In this document: positions 9,301 through 19,162 of the stretch, piece by piece | Position numbering within the stretch: position 1 is the first letter of the stretch | Layout of the letters: every line of letters begins with the position of its first letter | Assembly: GCA_022376515.1 (NCBI GenBank) | Contig: WTXI01000447.1 | Coordinates: 1-24,934 of the forward strand | Length of the DNA: 24,934 nucleotides | Direction: 5' to 3' | Source of the DNA: Lactifluus volemus | Taxonomy: Eukaryota; Basidiomycota; Agaricomycetes; Russulales; Russulaceae | Made by a program: the position numbers and the translations under genes | Notes under the pieces: model-generated | The model's input: the letters and a program-made list of their open reading frames with translations, nothing else | Database searches by the model: none | Told to the model about the DNA's origin: nothing

Positions 9301-10748
9301 CGAAGCGTAGTCCAACTCAGCCTCAGCTGAGCCGAAATCCAACAATGGTCGCTTCGGATATTCAAAAGGTGATCTCAATACATATATTTTTTCGCTTAGG
9401 AAATTTTGCCAAGTATGTTCCTAGGTCGAGGCAGTCGAGCATGAGCAATTAGCAGACTACGTCAATGTGGTCGTGTGTTCAACAAAAGGATCTCGCTCTC
9501 TGGCTAGCTTGCTTGCTGGCGGTGGTCCGTCCAGTCCTTTGCTACCATCAGGAATGACAGAACTGAACCCTTAAACGACCATTTGCACAGACTACGATGG
9601 AGGTGCGTGCATAGGTCGTCATGCACCGCCCAGAATTCACGGGAAACAAAGATAAGGCTCTTGTCAATTGGGAGCCATCTATAGTCGAGAAATTCCGGCC
9701 ACCCAAAGTCGTTGACAAGCCAGGCGATTTCGAAATAAAAAACTTTGAAAAGGATGTAGAAAGCGTCACGTCCTTTCACGACCGCCTTGCTCGCTCAACT
9801 CCGGAAGAGGTCCACAGGTCATTCTTGCAGGCGGTACTCCGGAGTCTGGATGATGACCATGTAGGGATGTATTCATGTTTCCACAGCTACGCGGTTTATA
9901 CGATGGGGTATTTCCACGACGAAACCATCCGACTGGCACATATGTACGCTCGACGGTCCATTCGCAGGCAAAATCTCATGTCTCGTAGGTTCACCACTTG
10001 TCTCGACTCCAGAAAGACGGGTCATCGCGTCCAGAGGGAGGTCTTTAACAAGGATTCCAAACGGTTTGGGTGGCCCTTGCCGGAATGCCTACGCCAGAGT
10101 GACGACGAAAAATTCCCAAGGAACGAGATCCCAAAGCGAGACCGAACGCTTGCTCCTTTTGTCCTCGATGCTTTGCAAGACTTTGGTAGGGAAGTTGAAA
10201 GAAGTGTTCTGATCAAGTACAAAGAACTCGGAGACACTCCTGGAACCGGATCCGGGCTAAGAAAACAAGACGAGGACCTCTTGAAGCCGTACCAGCGCTT
10301 CTCAGAGAATTTGTCGAAAATGGAGTCACTCCACATCGACGAATTTCTTCGGCAGGTGCTCAGGGAGCTAAAGATGATCGAAGACCATGTCAAGGCTAGA
10401 CAGAGGGAGTGGGCTGAGACTTTCAGATCACAGGTATCGCACAAAAAGGTACCGGCGTCGACGAGAAGGACGGCAATAGCCATTATTCGGCAGAAGTTTG
10501 CCTCAGGACCCGACGTACCGCACATATCGTTAATCAGCAATGTCGCAGCCATTCGTGCGTCGTACGCATATAAGCAGTGCAAGTCGGAGAACTCAACATT
10601 CGCCTTTGCTCTGGCTTTCGAGGAACTCTGCCGTATCAAGGCTCAGGAGTCGGGAGGGACTACATTGGACCGTGACTTCGCTGAGCTCATGGCAGTTCCC
10701 AAATCCGCCGTGCGCGTACTTTCTGCACTTCGGGCGTCGATTTATTAG
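6388..10748 (+). CDS. RNA-dependent RNA polymerase of the RNA-silencing (QDE-1/RdRP) family
   Basis: Copies RNA into double-stranded RNA for Dicer in quelling/RNAi. Recognisable exons: about 7190-7589 (ISWGVQYELARGVL), 7646-8126 (QGPWEGVQDWYGGRIQQV), 8174-8273, 8328-9110 (ILTDGCGFING; long helical region), 9173-9279 (EEGTIQFK), 9327-9368 (LSRNPTMVASDIQK), 9425-9524 (CSTKGSRSLASLLAGG), 9591-9602 (micro-exon), 9652-9943 (DKALVNWEPSIVEKF), 9989-10748, TAG at 10746-10748. All junctions keep frame. The catalytic DxDGD motif is intact as DYDGD, assembled from three exons. The N-terminus is less certain: ATG at 6388 opens exons 6388-6409, 6466-6551 and 6611-6669 (MFSSRNTDVNLAPSK, HDDDDVISLQSSSS), but I could not thread 6670-7190 in a single frame. 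The basic proline-rich frame 6950-7246 is probably part of it. Confidence 0.93.
9591..9602 (+). other. 12-nt micro-exon carrying the RdRP active site
   Basis: ACTACGATGGAG, preceded by an intron (9525-9590, ending TTTGCACAG) and followed by a 49-nt intron (9603-9651, GTGCGT...AAAG). Spliced, GG-DYDGD-KALVNW is restored, with both flanking Asp codons split at phase 1. Without the micro-exon the neighbours still join in frame but lose DYDG. The 5' donor is GTCCGT at 9525, chosen because it keeps the conserved GG before DYDGD; GTGGTC three bases earlier is the alternative. Confidence 0.8.
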
Positions 10749-11197
10749 TTGTTCCACATTTGCCGGGGCGGACTGTCGGTCATTATTCTGTCTTTGCATG
10801 CTAGTACCGCAGAGCCATACCCTGATCCCCGAGTACAAGCATATGTACTAGGACTCCGTGTACCTTCCAGTTGTAAATGAATGGATCAGCAAGTGTAAGG
10901 CCGAGGCTGGAGGTGATGCGAGCAGAGCGAATGAAGGAGTTGATGTTTATTTGAGGCTCGAGGAGCTCAGTGCCGTGGGAGGGTACTCCTGAACATTTGT
11001 AGTCCCAGCATAGACTTGGAAGTCGGGGCACACGGGCTCGGAATCATCCAGACTCCGGTCGGATCGGATATCCGGAAGGCGCGGTGACGGGTGTGACGGC
11101 CCGGTTGGGGCTATTAAATCGAGCGCCCGTGGCGTGGCAGTGCGTCTTGACTTCACTCTCTTTCTTGTCTTGGAATATCAAAAAGATCAATCTTTTC
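10749..11197. other. Intergenic, RdRP 3' region and LysM gene upstream region
   Basis: 449 bp with no supported gene. The only long minus frame (10947-11156) begins at a non-ATG codon and has no family signal. It presumably holds the RdRP 3' UTR and the promoter of the LysM gene. Confidence 0.5.
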
Positions 11198-11955
11198 ATG
11201 GGTCGCTGGACGCAATATGATGAAGTATGAACTCGTTCTTTCCTTGGCCGCCCAAGTGTAACTCATCTAGATCATTTTGTGCAGGACGACTACAGGCTCC
11301 CGGAGGGCATGAAACGAGTTGGCTATGACGCTGATTCAGGAAAATATTTCTTTCGCGACAGGGACGGTCATCTATGGGAAGGAAAAGAAGGTGCCCACTT
11401 CGGAGACATGACTCAGGGTATGCATACGTTTTTGAAGGTGTCAAGGCGTTTTTGATGGAAATTTCATGGCAATCACAGTCTCGGATGCTGCAGCAGCCAC
11501 CAATAGTGATGAGGATGATGTAGAAAATGGATCGAGACGTGAGGATGGATACGCTCTCATACCTGGAGGTGCTGTAAGTGAAATTTATAACGTCTTGACG
11601 CTCGTGGGTGGCCAATGATCCCTTTTGACCCCAGGATGCCGCACCTTACCCACGGTATTCAAGCAATAATCCTTATCGAATGCTTTTCCCCTTTTTCCTG
11701 ATCATTATCGTCGTGCTATTACTGGTCTGGAGACTCGCCGTCTCTCCCAGTTTGACACCTGTCAAATATTCAAAATGCCCTGAGGGTAGTTCACGTGTGA
11801 CGGTTGTGGCGGGGGACACGTGTTGGAGGATTGCCGATGCGCGGGGATGTGGGTTGGAAGCATTGAGAAAAGTCAACGCAGACTTACACTGTGAGAGATT
11901 GATACCTGGAGACGGGATCTGTGTTCCGCTGGAGGTGAATGGGGATATTTCCTAG
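11198..11955 (+). CDS. Membrane-anchored LysM-domain protein, 191 aa
   Basis: LysM domains bind N-acetylglucosamine polymers such as chitin. Four exons (11198-11224, 11285-11417, 11479-11573, 11635-11955) join in frame to 191 codons plus TAG. The N-terminal part (MGRWTQYDEDDYRLPEGM, then YDADSGKYFFRDRDG) is soluble and acidic. One membrane helix, FPFFLIIIVVLLLVW, lies at about residues 101-120. The LysM-like module follows: SRVTVVAGDTCWRIADARGC, then VNADLHCERLIPGDGICVP. There is no signal peptide before the soluble part, so a type II topology with the LysM module outside the cytoplasm is likely. Cysteines within the module could form disulfides. The FFRDRDGxLWEG stretch looks conserved in type, but I cannot name it. 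Confidence 0.85.
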
Positions 11956-12044
11956 TTGTTTCCTTGGATACTGTACTGTAATGCAGGGATGACGTCAAGT
12001 CTGGCTGACATTCTTCGTAAGCACGCGGGTTCAAACCCTCGGGC

Positions 12045-12867
12045 ATGCGCTACATCTTTTGTCTTTACCTACTACTGTCGGTATCCACTAAGCCTCACTT
12101 ATGGGTCGTGATTCAAATCTTCGACTTGGTTATTTCAGTAAGCTTGATCCTTACCACTAACCCCACGTTCTCACGCCACAATACACTAGTCTTCTTCATA
12201 CTACTCGTCGTCTTTGCCCTCATCGAGGTAGGACTTTTTTTCCGATGATGTCATTGTAGTCTAACCTTTTTCTCTTCCAGTTGTCCATATCGGCATGGTT
12301 AACTGCACGGTACAACTCTCGTAAAGATTTCCTATCCACTACCGAGCGTGATCGTGTGCGATTCCTCCTTTTCTGCTCCATCTGGACAACGGTTCTCTCC
12401 CCTGTCTTCCCCATACTACTATATTTGGAGCAAGCGGCAGTATTAACAAACGTCGCCGCCCATGCAATCTTGTGCGTAGCCATCTGTTACAGCCCGCGTA
12501 AAGCCGTGAATGATTTATCCCACATTAGCTTGTTCGTATCATGGGTATTTTGGCTGTCAGGTGCGGCAGCCATTACGGAAGCTCTTGGAGGAGGACTTGA
12601 CTGCCAGTGCGTGACGTGCCCTCATGTCCGAGCACCATTGACACTCACGTTATCTACCAAGCCTCCACTTCGTGTATTGTGGTCAGCTGGACGCACTCGA
12701 GGGGTTTGCATGGATGGAATGGTGGGCACTTTCACCCATACATACGATTACTCTCATCATGCGTCGTTTTCAGCGTCCTTCTGACGGTCGGCTTTTTTTC
12801 TGTTTTGGTCATCGCTGTACGAGCTGCACGACGAGGGGATGGATATGGCGGTCCGGTGGTGTCATAG
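12045..12867 (+). CDS. MARVEL-like four-helix membrane protein, 220 aa
   Basis: Four exons (12045-12227, 12281-12606, 12662-12721, 12774-12867) join at canonical sites to exactly 221 codons including TAG. Membrane helices fall in WVVIQIFDLVISVSLIL, TLVFFILLVVFALIELSISAW, VAAHAILCVAICY / ISLFVSWVFWLSGAAAI and VLLTVGFFSVLVIAVRAARR. The short exon CGQLDALEGFAWMEC after the third or fourth helix, and a basic cytoplasmic tail after the last helix, are typical of small fungal MARVEL-type proteins of the plasma membrane. The exact start is uncertain because the first 20 residues (MRYIFCLYLLLSV) are themselves hydrophobic and a further 5' exon is possible. The specific role is unknown. Confidence 0.8.
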
Positions 12868-13404
12868 TGGGCCATATCACGTGATGTGTTTTTGTTCCAC
12901 AAACAATTTGAGTCCCTTTTTGTTCCTCTCACCCACCCCCTCACAAGCCGTTACCTCTGCATCAGCCAACCACGCCAAGTGCACGGCCTATCACTGATGA
13001 GAGTGGATTATCTCACTGTTCTGTAATCAAACTTAAACGTGCCTCGTGCTGTAGGTACTTGGGGGCATGCCATGTTTGTGTCTCACCTCGTGATGTGGCT
13101 GGAACGTTGCTTTGATCAAGGTACCGCTTTCGGTCTTTGTGGTTGTGGATGAGACCTCTCATGGACAAGTCTCCTTGTTCTAACTCCGCAGGTGGTTAGT
13201 GCTGCAGATAGCATGGAGCCTGTGTTCGTTTTGTATTTCTTTTCATGGATCGGGGTCCAAGCCAGGGACAGCCACAAACGGATCTGTTATGGCCGATTCT
13301 CTGGCCCGTTCCCTATTTATTTGTGGCGATAAAGACACATCTTCCCTTGCGTCCCACAACAACTTCTGTATCCTTCTCTCATCCCTCTGCACCATACGTT
13401 GCGA
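12868..13404. other. Intergenic region upstream of the PAM2 gene
   Basis: 537 bp with no supported gene. Frames open here (13199-13444, and the start of 13245-13796) lack good starts or family signal. It probably contains the promoter, 5' UTR and possibly a first small exon of the next gene. Confidence 0.4.
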
Positions 13405-13516
13405 AGATGCTACCCTTTCCGATTGTCCTTTTGCTCATCTTTAGTACAACATTGCTCGCACCTGCACCCGCAGTATTGTTTGGTTTGGTCAGGACTCTCA
13501 CCCTCCTATCCTCCGA

Positions 13517-16303
13517 ATGGAACACCCTGCCTATGTCAATGTCATCCCCTACTCTCCCATCACATTCACCAGAAATCCCGTCACTTCCTATTCTACTCCC
13601 TCAAGCCCCCTTCGACGCTTCATTAACCTGTCGTGGCCCAAGTCCCGTGAGTATGGCGTGGAACAATACGATCCCATCCTCGCAAGTGTACACGACGGAT
13701 GATCGCCCCACAAGCACTGCCGTACTGCTCGTCGTTGTGTTGGCAATGGTCAACTGCCTCGTACGAGTCTCACTCTACCCTGCTTATTGTTACTAAACGA
13801 GGGAGCAGGTGTTCAGGCTGTTAGCAGATACCACTAGCGGAGCTCAGCCTCATGGTGCAGAAAATGAGTCGGGTCACTTGATGGTATGCCCTTTCCATCC
13901 GTTACTTCACCTTATGATGACTGTGATGCCCACTTTTTTTTTGCACAGGTGTTCCCGGAGTTTAGTCCCGGAGCCACGCCACGCCAACTCTTTGAATGTA
14001 ACTACGCGGTCAACAAGATGGCGTCCCATTTGCTTGCAGTTGATGCGACGGTATCCGTCTCCAATTTCCTTGAGCGTGGCGTGTTTACCCACGCACCGAC
14101 GCACTCGTCACTTTTGTCCTACATTGTCGCACCCTCATCTCCAATTCCTGCTACACTTGAGCTCTCTTCACCGTCTCTCAAGCTCCGTTCACTCCTATTC
14201 TCCCTCGACGACTCCAGGAAAACGGCTGATGACGTTTCGGATCACTCTTCAAGTAACTCCTCGAGCGTTGTGACCCAATCTAACGATCTAGAAATCCTCG
14301 GCACTATTCCAGTTGTCTCAACTGCTATAGTCGACGATTTGAAGCTCGAGTCGCTGCAAACTGTTCTCCTGGACCCAGAGGTGATAAAGGACCGAGCTTC
14401 ACCATTACTCGGCCAATCGAATATTTCAGAGTGGCAGGAACAGAGCGAGGTTCAACACAGCAGTTTATTGCCGTTCGCTGTTGAACACGCTCGCGAACAC
14501 ACGCAAGGCGCACCTGACAGCCAATCGCACGACCTCGAGTGCGACAATGACGAGTCTTTTGACTACAAAGGAATAGACTGGGCACCAGAAACGGTGCTCA
14601 TCCCACCTACCCCTGCGACCGCCGAGGTTGAGGCTACTCCCTCATCGAGCCCCCTGCTGGAATCTCGTCACGACATTTCTTTTGGAACCACTCTGCTTTC
14701 ATCCGAGAAAAACTCAGAATGGGCGTCTTCGCCTGAACTCGTCATCGAGACTGGTAATATTTCCGCAACGTTTGCGCCGGGAAGTGCTGCTAGGTATGCA
14801 CTGGACGACATTCGAGTGGGAAACAAGTATAAAGGCGACAACAAGATCATCAGATCTGTGTCCGCCGATAATCTCAGCAGCACCGTCAAAACAAGTCATG
14901 GTAAACATTTCAGTAGCCGAACACACCTCAATTCACATATTAATCATATCTATCAGCCTTCATTGTTCCCGATGGGCGCATTATGATTTCACCGCACGGG
15001 ACTTTCGCAGGTGAGACATTTACTGCGGATTGATTGATGTTACACATCTAACACCGCCTCTTCAGTTAAAAAGCCAGTTACACTCAATGCAGATGCCCCT
15101 GTCTTCAAGCCATGCAGCCCAGGAACGGACGAAGGAGGAAACGAGTCACAGCAATCCGTCGCTGTCGGGTTGGAGGCATCTATCTATGCTCCCCGCATCG
15201 AGGAATTTTTACAAACGCAGGAGTCTGTCGAGGTGTTTCAGTCAAAGCACGTGACAAGACGAGCCTCCGCACCTGCGACCACATTCAAAACGACTTCCGA
15301 CTCTTTGGATTCCTTTGTTGAGATTGAGGAGGTCCAGTCACCCATTCTCTTTGCGGAACAGCCAGACTGGCACAAACCTACCCAGTCTGAGTCTGCGGAG
15401 TCGGATTCATCTAGCGCCACAAGCGGAATTTATGCCTCTATACACGCTTCAAAGCAGTCAGATACAGAAGCTTGTTATGCGCGGTGCACGGAGAAATTGA
15501 AGTTGACGCACCCTATATCCGGTTCAAGCTCAACCGAGAACGGCGAGCAACGCAGACTTGTTGGTTCGATTCACGCCACCAAGAGGTATCTACCGAACGA
15601 AGCTACGCAACATTCATCTAAACATTCTCCCGACGCGCCGAACTGGGCAGCCGCAGCCAGAGCTGAGAAGTCAGGAAAGTCAGGAAACAGCAGTCCGACT
15701 CGCCGCGGTGAGGTGCCCGAACGAGCACTTGACGAAAACGAGCCAGAGCCATCGACGAGCACAAGGTGCGCCGTTCAAGGTGAAGAGGAAGGGTCTGTTG
15801 ACAACTCGGATGGATCTTTGGGTTCTACAGACGACCAAGAAGGCTCAGTGCGCCCCAGCGAGACCGAGGACGGACTCGACGCCGGGGCCGACTCGAATGA
15901 AGAAGAAGGCTCCATGACGCCGTCGCGGAGGACTCGGCGTCGGGGTCGGCCTCGGCGCCCGCGTCAAAAGGTGCCTTACCTCCCACCACCGCGGATGCGT
16001 AACCTCACACAACACCCCATCGTCGACATGCTTGCGGCCCAAGCTCAGACGCTCAACGTTCAAGCGACACCGTCCACCAACCCGAGTGGGCCGTACTACA
16101 GTCCCACTCTCCCTCTAATGCCTCCCCACAACGCTTCGGCCCCAGGTCCTATCATTCCACCGATGCGTGGCCCAGTTGGACAGCATCTTCACTACAACCA
16201 GCCGCACCACGTGCACCCTCCCCATCCGGCCTCATATTCTCCTAGTTCTTTCCCCCAATTTTTGTCTTCCCAAATGCCGTTTGCTTCACAGTACGGACGA
16301 TAG
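13517..16303 (+). CDS. Large disordered protein with PAM2 motif and RGRP basic patch
   Basis: About 829 aa from the ATG at 13517; a further 5' exon (possibly ATG 13405, MLPFPI) is likely. Exons 13517-13687, 13809-13883, 13949-14900, 14957-15010, 15066-16303 join in frame, ending CAGTACGGACGATAG. The N-terminal third (EHPAYVNVIPYSPITF, RRFINLSWPKSREYGVEQYD, FPEFSPGATPRQLFECNYAV) looks folded. The rest is Ser/Pro/Glu-rich. TLNADAPVFKP (15080-15112) fits the PAM2 consensus (LNxxAxxFxP), which binds the MLLE domain of poly(A)-binding protein. A basic patch RRRGRPRRPRQK (about 15930-15970) resembles an AT-hook and could bind RNA or DNA. The C-terminus is Pro/His/Gln-rich. No family recognised; a cytoplasmic mRNA-regulatory role is inferred from the PAM2 motif only. 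The gene ends 71 bp from the convergent WD40 gene. Confidence 0.75.
15077..15112 (+). other. PAM2 (poly(A)-binding-protein interaction) motif
   Basis: Encodes VTLNADAPVFKP. The Leu-Asn, Ala, Phe and Pro anchor positions match the PAM2 pattern as I know it. The motif starts four codons into the last exon, just after an intron ending at 15065. Confidence 0.75.
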
Positions 16304-16374
16304 TATTCCTTCTTCCTCATTTGTCTCTGCTTTGAGAACACTTACGATCGATGTTCTGTACCGACTCAGATAAT

Positions 16375-18909
16375 CTACTTAATATTTTCTCGTGATTCAA
16401 CCTTTGTAGTTGTGTCCGCTGGCATACGTTCGATTTCTCGAGGACGCCATACTATATATTGTCTTGATGGAGCTGCAGGCAGTTGCGTTGTCGTATACAT
16501 AAACGCGTCCTCCGTTGTCACCGCTGGAGCAAATATATAAGTATGAGTAAAAGCACTAGCAGATTTGAGATGTGAAGGGTACACCCACACGACAAGCGGC
16601 TTTTCTCCGTTACGAGGATCACCGACGGAGAAGTGGCCAATGTCGGAATTTGGCTGCGCAAGCACATCACCGTTTTGGATATCATCGGCCGATCTGCGGA
16701 CGTCCCAGAAACGAACGCAACCTTTTTGCCATAAACGATAAGCATAGAGGAGAGGTAAGTGATGAAATCGATGAAAACTCACCATCTGACCCACCGGTGA
16801 CGATGCCCAACCCCCTACCGCACCAACCGTCCACCCACACAGCATCTACGACCCCCCATTCATCCCCGGCCATGCAACAATTATCACCCCAATGCAAGAA
16901 CCTTCTCAGTGGTTCACGACCCTGCCCCATGAACCGAGTATCATAAACATGTACTTCATCGTCACTGCGGGCAACGGCGAGTAACAGACCATCAGGACTG
17001 AAGCTGACAGCCGTCACTTCACCTTCCCGAGCTGTAGGTCGGAGATTGGGATAGAAGGAGTCCAATCGAACTTCCTGAACAGCCCGCTGCCCATTCTTTC
17101 GGTGAACGTCATATATCCTAACGAAATGGACGCCATCGTGTGCGGCTGTACAAATCGCCAACCTCGCACCTGTGAGACAATCTGTCGGTTTTTAAGATAT
17201 GAGAATGGATGAGAAGACCGACCATCTGGGTCCAAGGCCATACCGTCACCACTTTCGCTGGCACTGAACTTATATATACGCCTCCCCTGATCAGGATCAA
17301 ATGCAAGATGAAACCCACTATAATCATCCGTGCCCTGTGACTCGGAAGATGCGAAAAGTGTGTCTTCAGAGGCACCTTGGCCCCAGGCAATGGCACCAAC
17401 TGAATGCCGCACATTTGGTGGTACAACACGCAGTTCTATAGGGTCTCCAAGTAGACCCTTCTCGGGCCACTGTGTTTGGTGCACATACACAGAGCTGGAG
17501 AGAGAGATGAGAGATGAGACGTCTGCTTTAGTTTCAATCAGAATATACCCATTCATGCAGGTTACCGCTAACAGGGAGTCCTTTTCTCGATACACCACAT
17601 CATGCGGAGCCCTAGGATACTTGTCTAGAGCGTGATAAGTCACCAAGGTTGCATATCAAATAAAACTTACAATAACCATTGTTTAGCCTTTTGTGATCTT
17701 GCCATAGTTGAACGGTGCAATTGTTGCCAGCTGATGCCATCAAGTGGTCCCTGGTAACGAAGTAAAAATGAATATCGGTGGGACCTCAACTGAGATTCGT
17801 ACCGATTAGGGTCAAAGTTGACACTATTGACAGTATAGCATTTGCAGCAAGTTGGCTCAGATTGATTCTGAGATTCTTCAAAAATACAATGTCCGTGTAG
17901 GATGACGCCTATAAGACATTCGTTATTATGATAAGTGAACAATATATGCAATATACTGCTTTTACCCTTGCCGTCTCGCCAAATCTGTAGAGTTCCCGCG
18001 CGATTGTAGGCGTCTGTTGGCTGTGCTGCTCACGTAAAAATAATAAGATGAATAACTTAGGTAGGTTTCGCTTGGATCAAGCATACCAGCAGACCCTGGG
18101 GTATCAGGCTGGCCTCCTAATGTTGCACTGGAGACGGCGATACATCCAGACTGTTGAACGATTCTGTTGATCGCTTTTGAAATGATAAATCATTAACTTG
18201 TGCAAATTTTGATTCAGAAGACGGTCACCTCCTCCTGCCAAATGAAAGCGAGCCGAGATCGGTGCAAACTTGTGTATCACAAAAGGTTTCACTGTGAGCT
18301 GACGTTGCTTTCTCGTGTGAAGCATGCTCTTCTTGTACTTCTGATGTATTTGTGCTGCCTGGAGTACGAGCAGGTTGAGAAAACTAGACAACAGACTAAC
18401 GAGAACATTTACTGTCACCCATATAACATCCTTTCGTATTTTCCAAGGTGTGAGGTGGTCTGGCTCCACTGCTGAGCCATGAATTATCTTCGATATCTTT
18501 ATGAAAGCTTAGCTCTGTTTATGGTAGTAACATTACGCACGACTTACGTGTTGATCATCTTCAAAGTCACTTGCTGTTGATCGAGCTGTCAAAGATTCTT
18601 TCCTGGCCCGTTTTGGCTGCAAATACTCATCGATCCCAATATACAAACGCAAGAGGTCTGAGAGCGCACTGGTGGCCTATCATGGTCCGATTCGGAATCA
18701 ACGTCGATGATATCACGTGGTCGTGTAGCCAGTGACTTGGCGGCAGGTCCATCTATCATTTCAATGTCGGAATTGTCATCCACCAAGATTCCGAGAGTAC
18801 TGTGCAGGAGTACGAGACTGCTGTCACTGGTAGGTGAGTTGCTTTCCACCCAGTGATCATGTTCCGAGTCATTGACGAAGATGACGTCCGTTTTGTTTTC
18901 GTGGGACAT
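16375..18909 (-). CDS. WD40-repeat beta-propeller protein, 661 aa, nuclear-type N-terminus
   Basis: Eleven exons on the minus strand: 18670-18909, 18548-18616, 18419-18496, 18229-18358, 18087-18173, 17966-18025, 17803-17908, 17671-17750, 17223-17624, 16783-17169, 16375-16721. They total 1986 nt, an exact 662 codons with TAG. The first 100 residues are acidic and disordered (MSHENKTDVIFVNDSE, DIIDVDSESDHD) and carry a nuclear-localisation-like PPPKRARK. Then come blade-ending strands: GTLQIWRDG, CTVQLWQDH, GRRIYKFSA, HFVRIYDVH, EVHVYDTR, GCVRFWDVRR. The propeller presumably acts as a protein-interaction scaffold in the nucleus. I cannot assign an orthologue. Raf1/DIM-9-like, DDB2-like or CUL4-adaptor proteins have a similar layout and would be worth testing, but nothing here proves it. 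Confidence 0.9.
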
Positions 18910-19162
18910 GATTGTACGTCAAGAGGAGGGATATCGCTGCGTTCAATCTTGATTTGGTCGCGCGGCGGAAGAAGACAAGGGGCAGCCAAGCGGAGGTGGC
19001 CGAAATGACACGAGGACACCATGCGACCCGAAGCGTATGGAAACGGTACTCTGATGTATATATATAGGTAAAGAAATGTGTACATGGAGTACCGTATAGG
19101 ACTGGTCACATTGAGACAAACCATAGTAGAGTTTGCTAAGCGTTCCTCTTAGGCCCCAATGT

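Noticed and set aside
11980..12052. tRNA-like B-box (GGGTTCAAACCC) before the MARVEL gene
   Set aside because: The T-stem does not pair beyond three bases, there is no matching acceptor stem, and no A-box or cloverleaf can be drawn.
12672..12884. Frame reading through the last MARVEL intron (RRFQRPSDGRLFF)
   Set aside because: Removing the 52-nt intron 12722-12773 restores the last membrane helix and an exact codon count, so the read-through frame is not the product.
13245..13796. 183-aa plus-strand frame with hydrophobic patches (LPFPIVLLLIF, VLLVVVLAM)
   Set aside because: It overlaps the exon of the PAM2 gene in another frame. The PAM2-gene frame joins cleanly across introns and has more protein-like sequence. 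Part of its start could still be a first exon.
15571..16063. Minus-strand frames opposite the PAM2 gene
   Set aside because: They arise from the biased composition of the Ser/Pro/Arg-rich region; no start context or homology.
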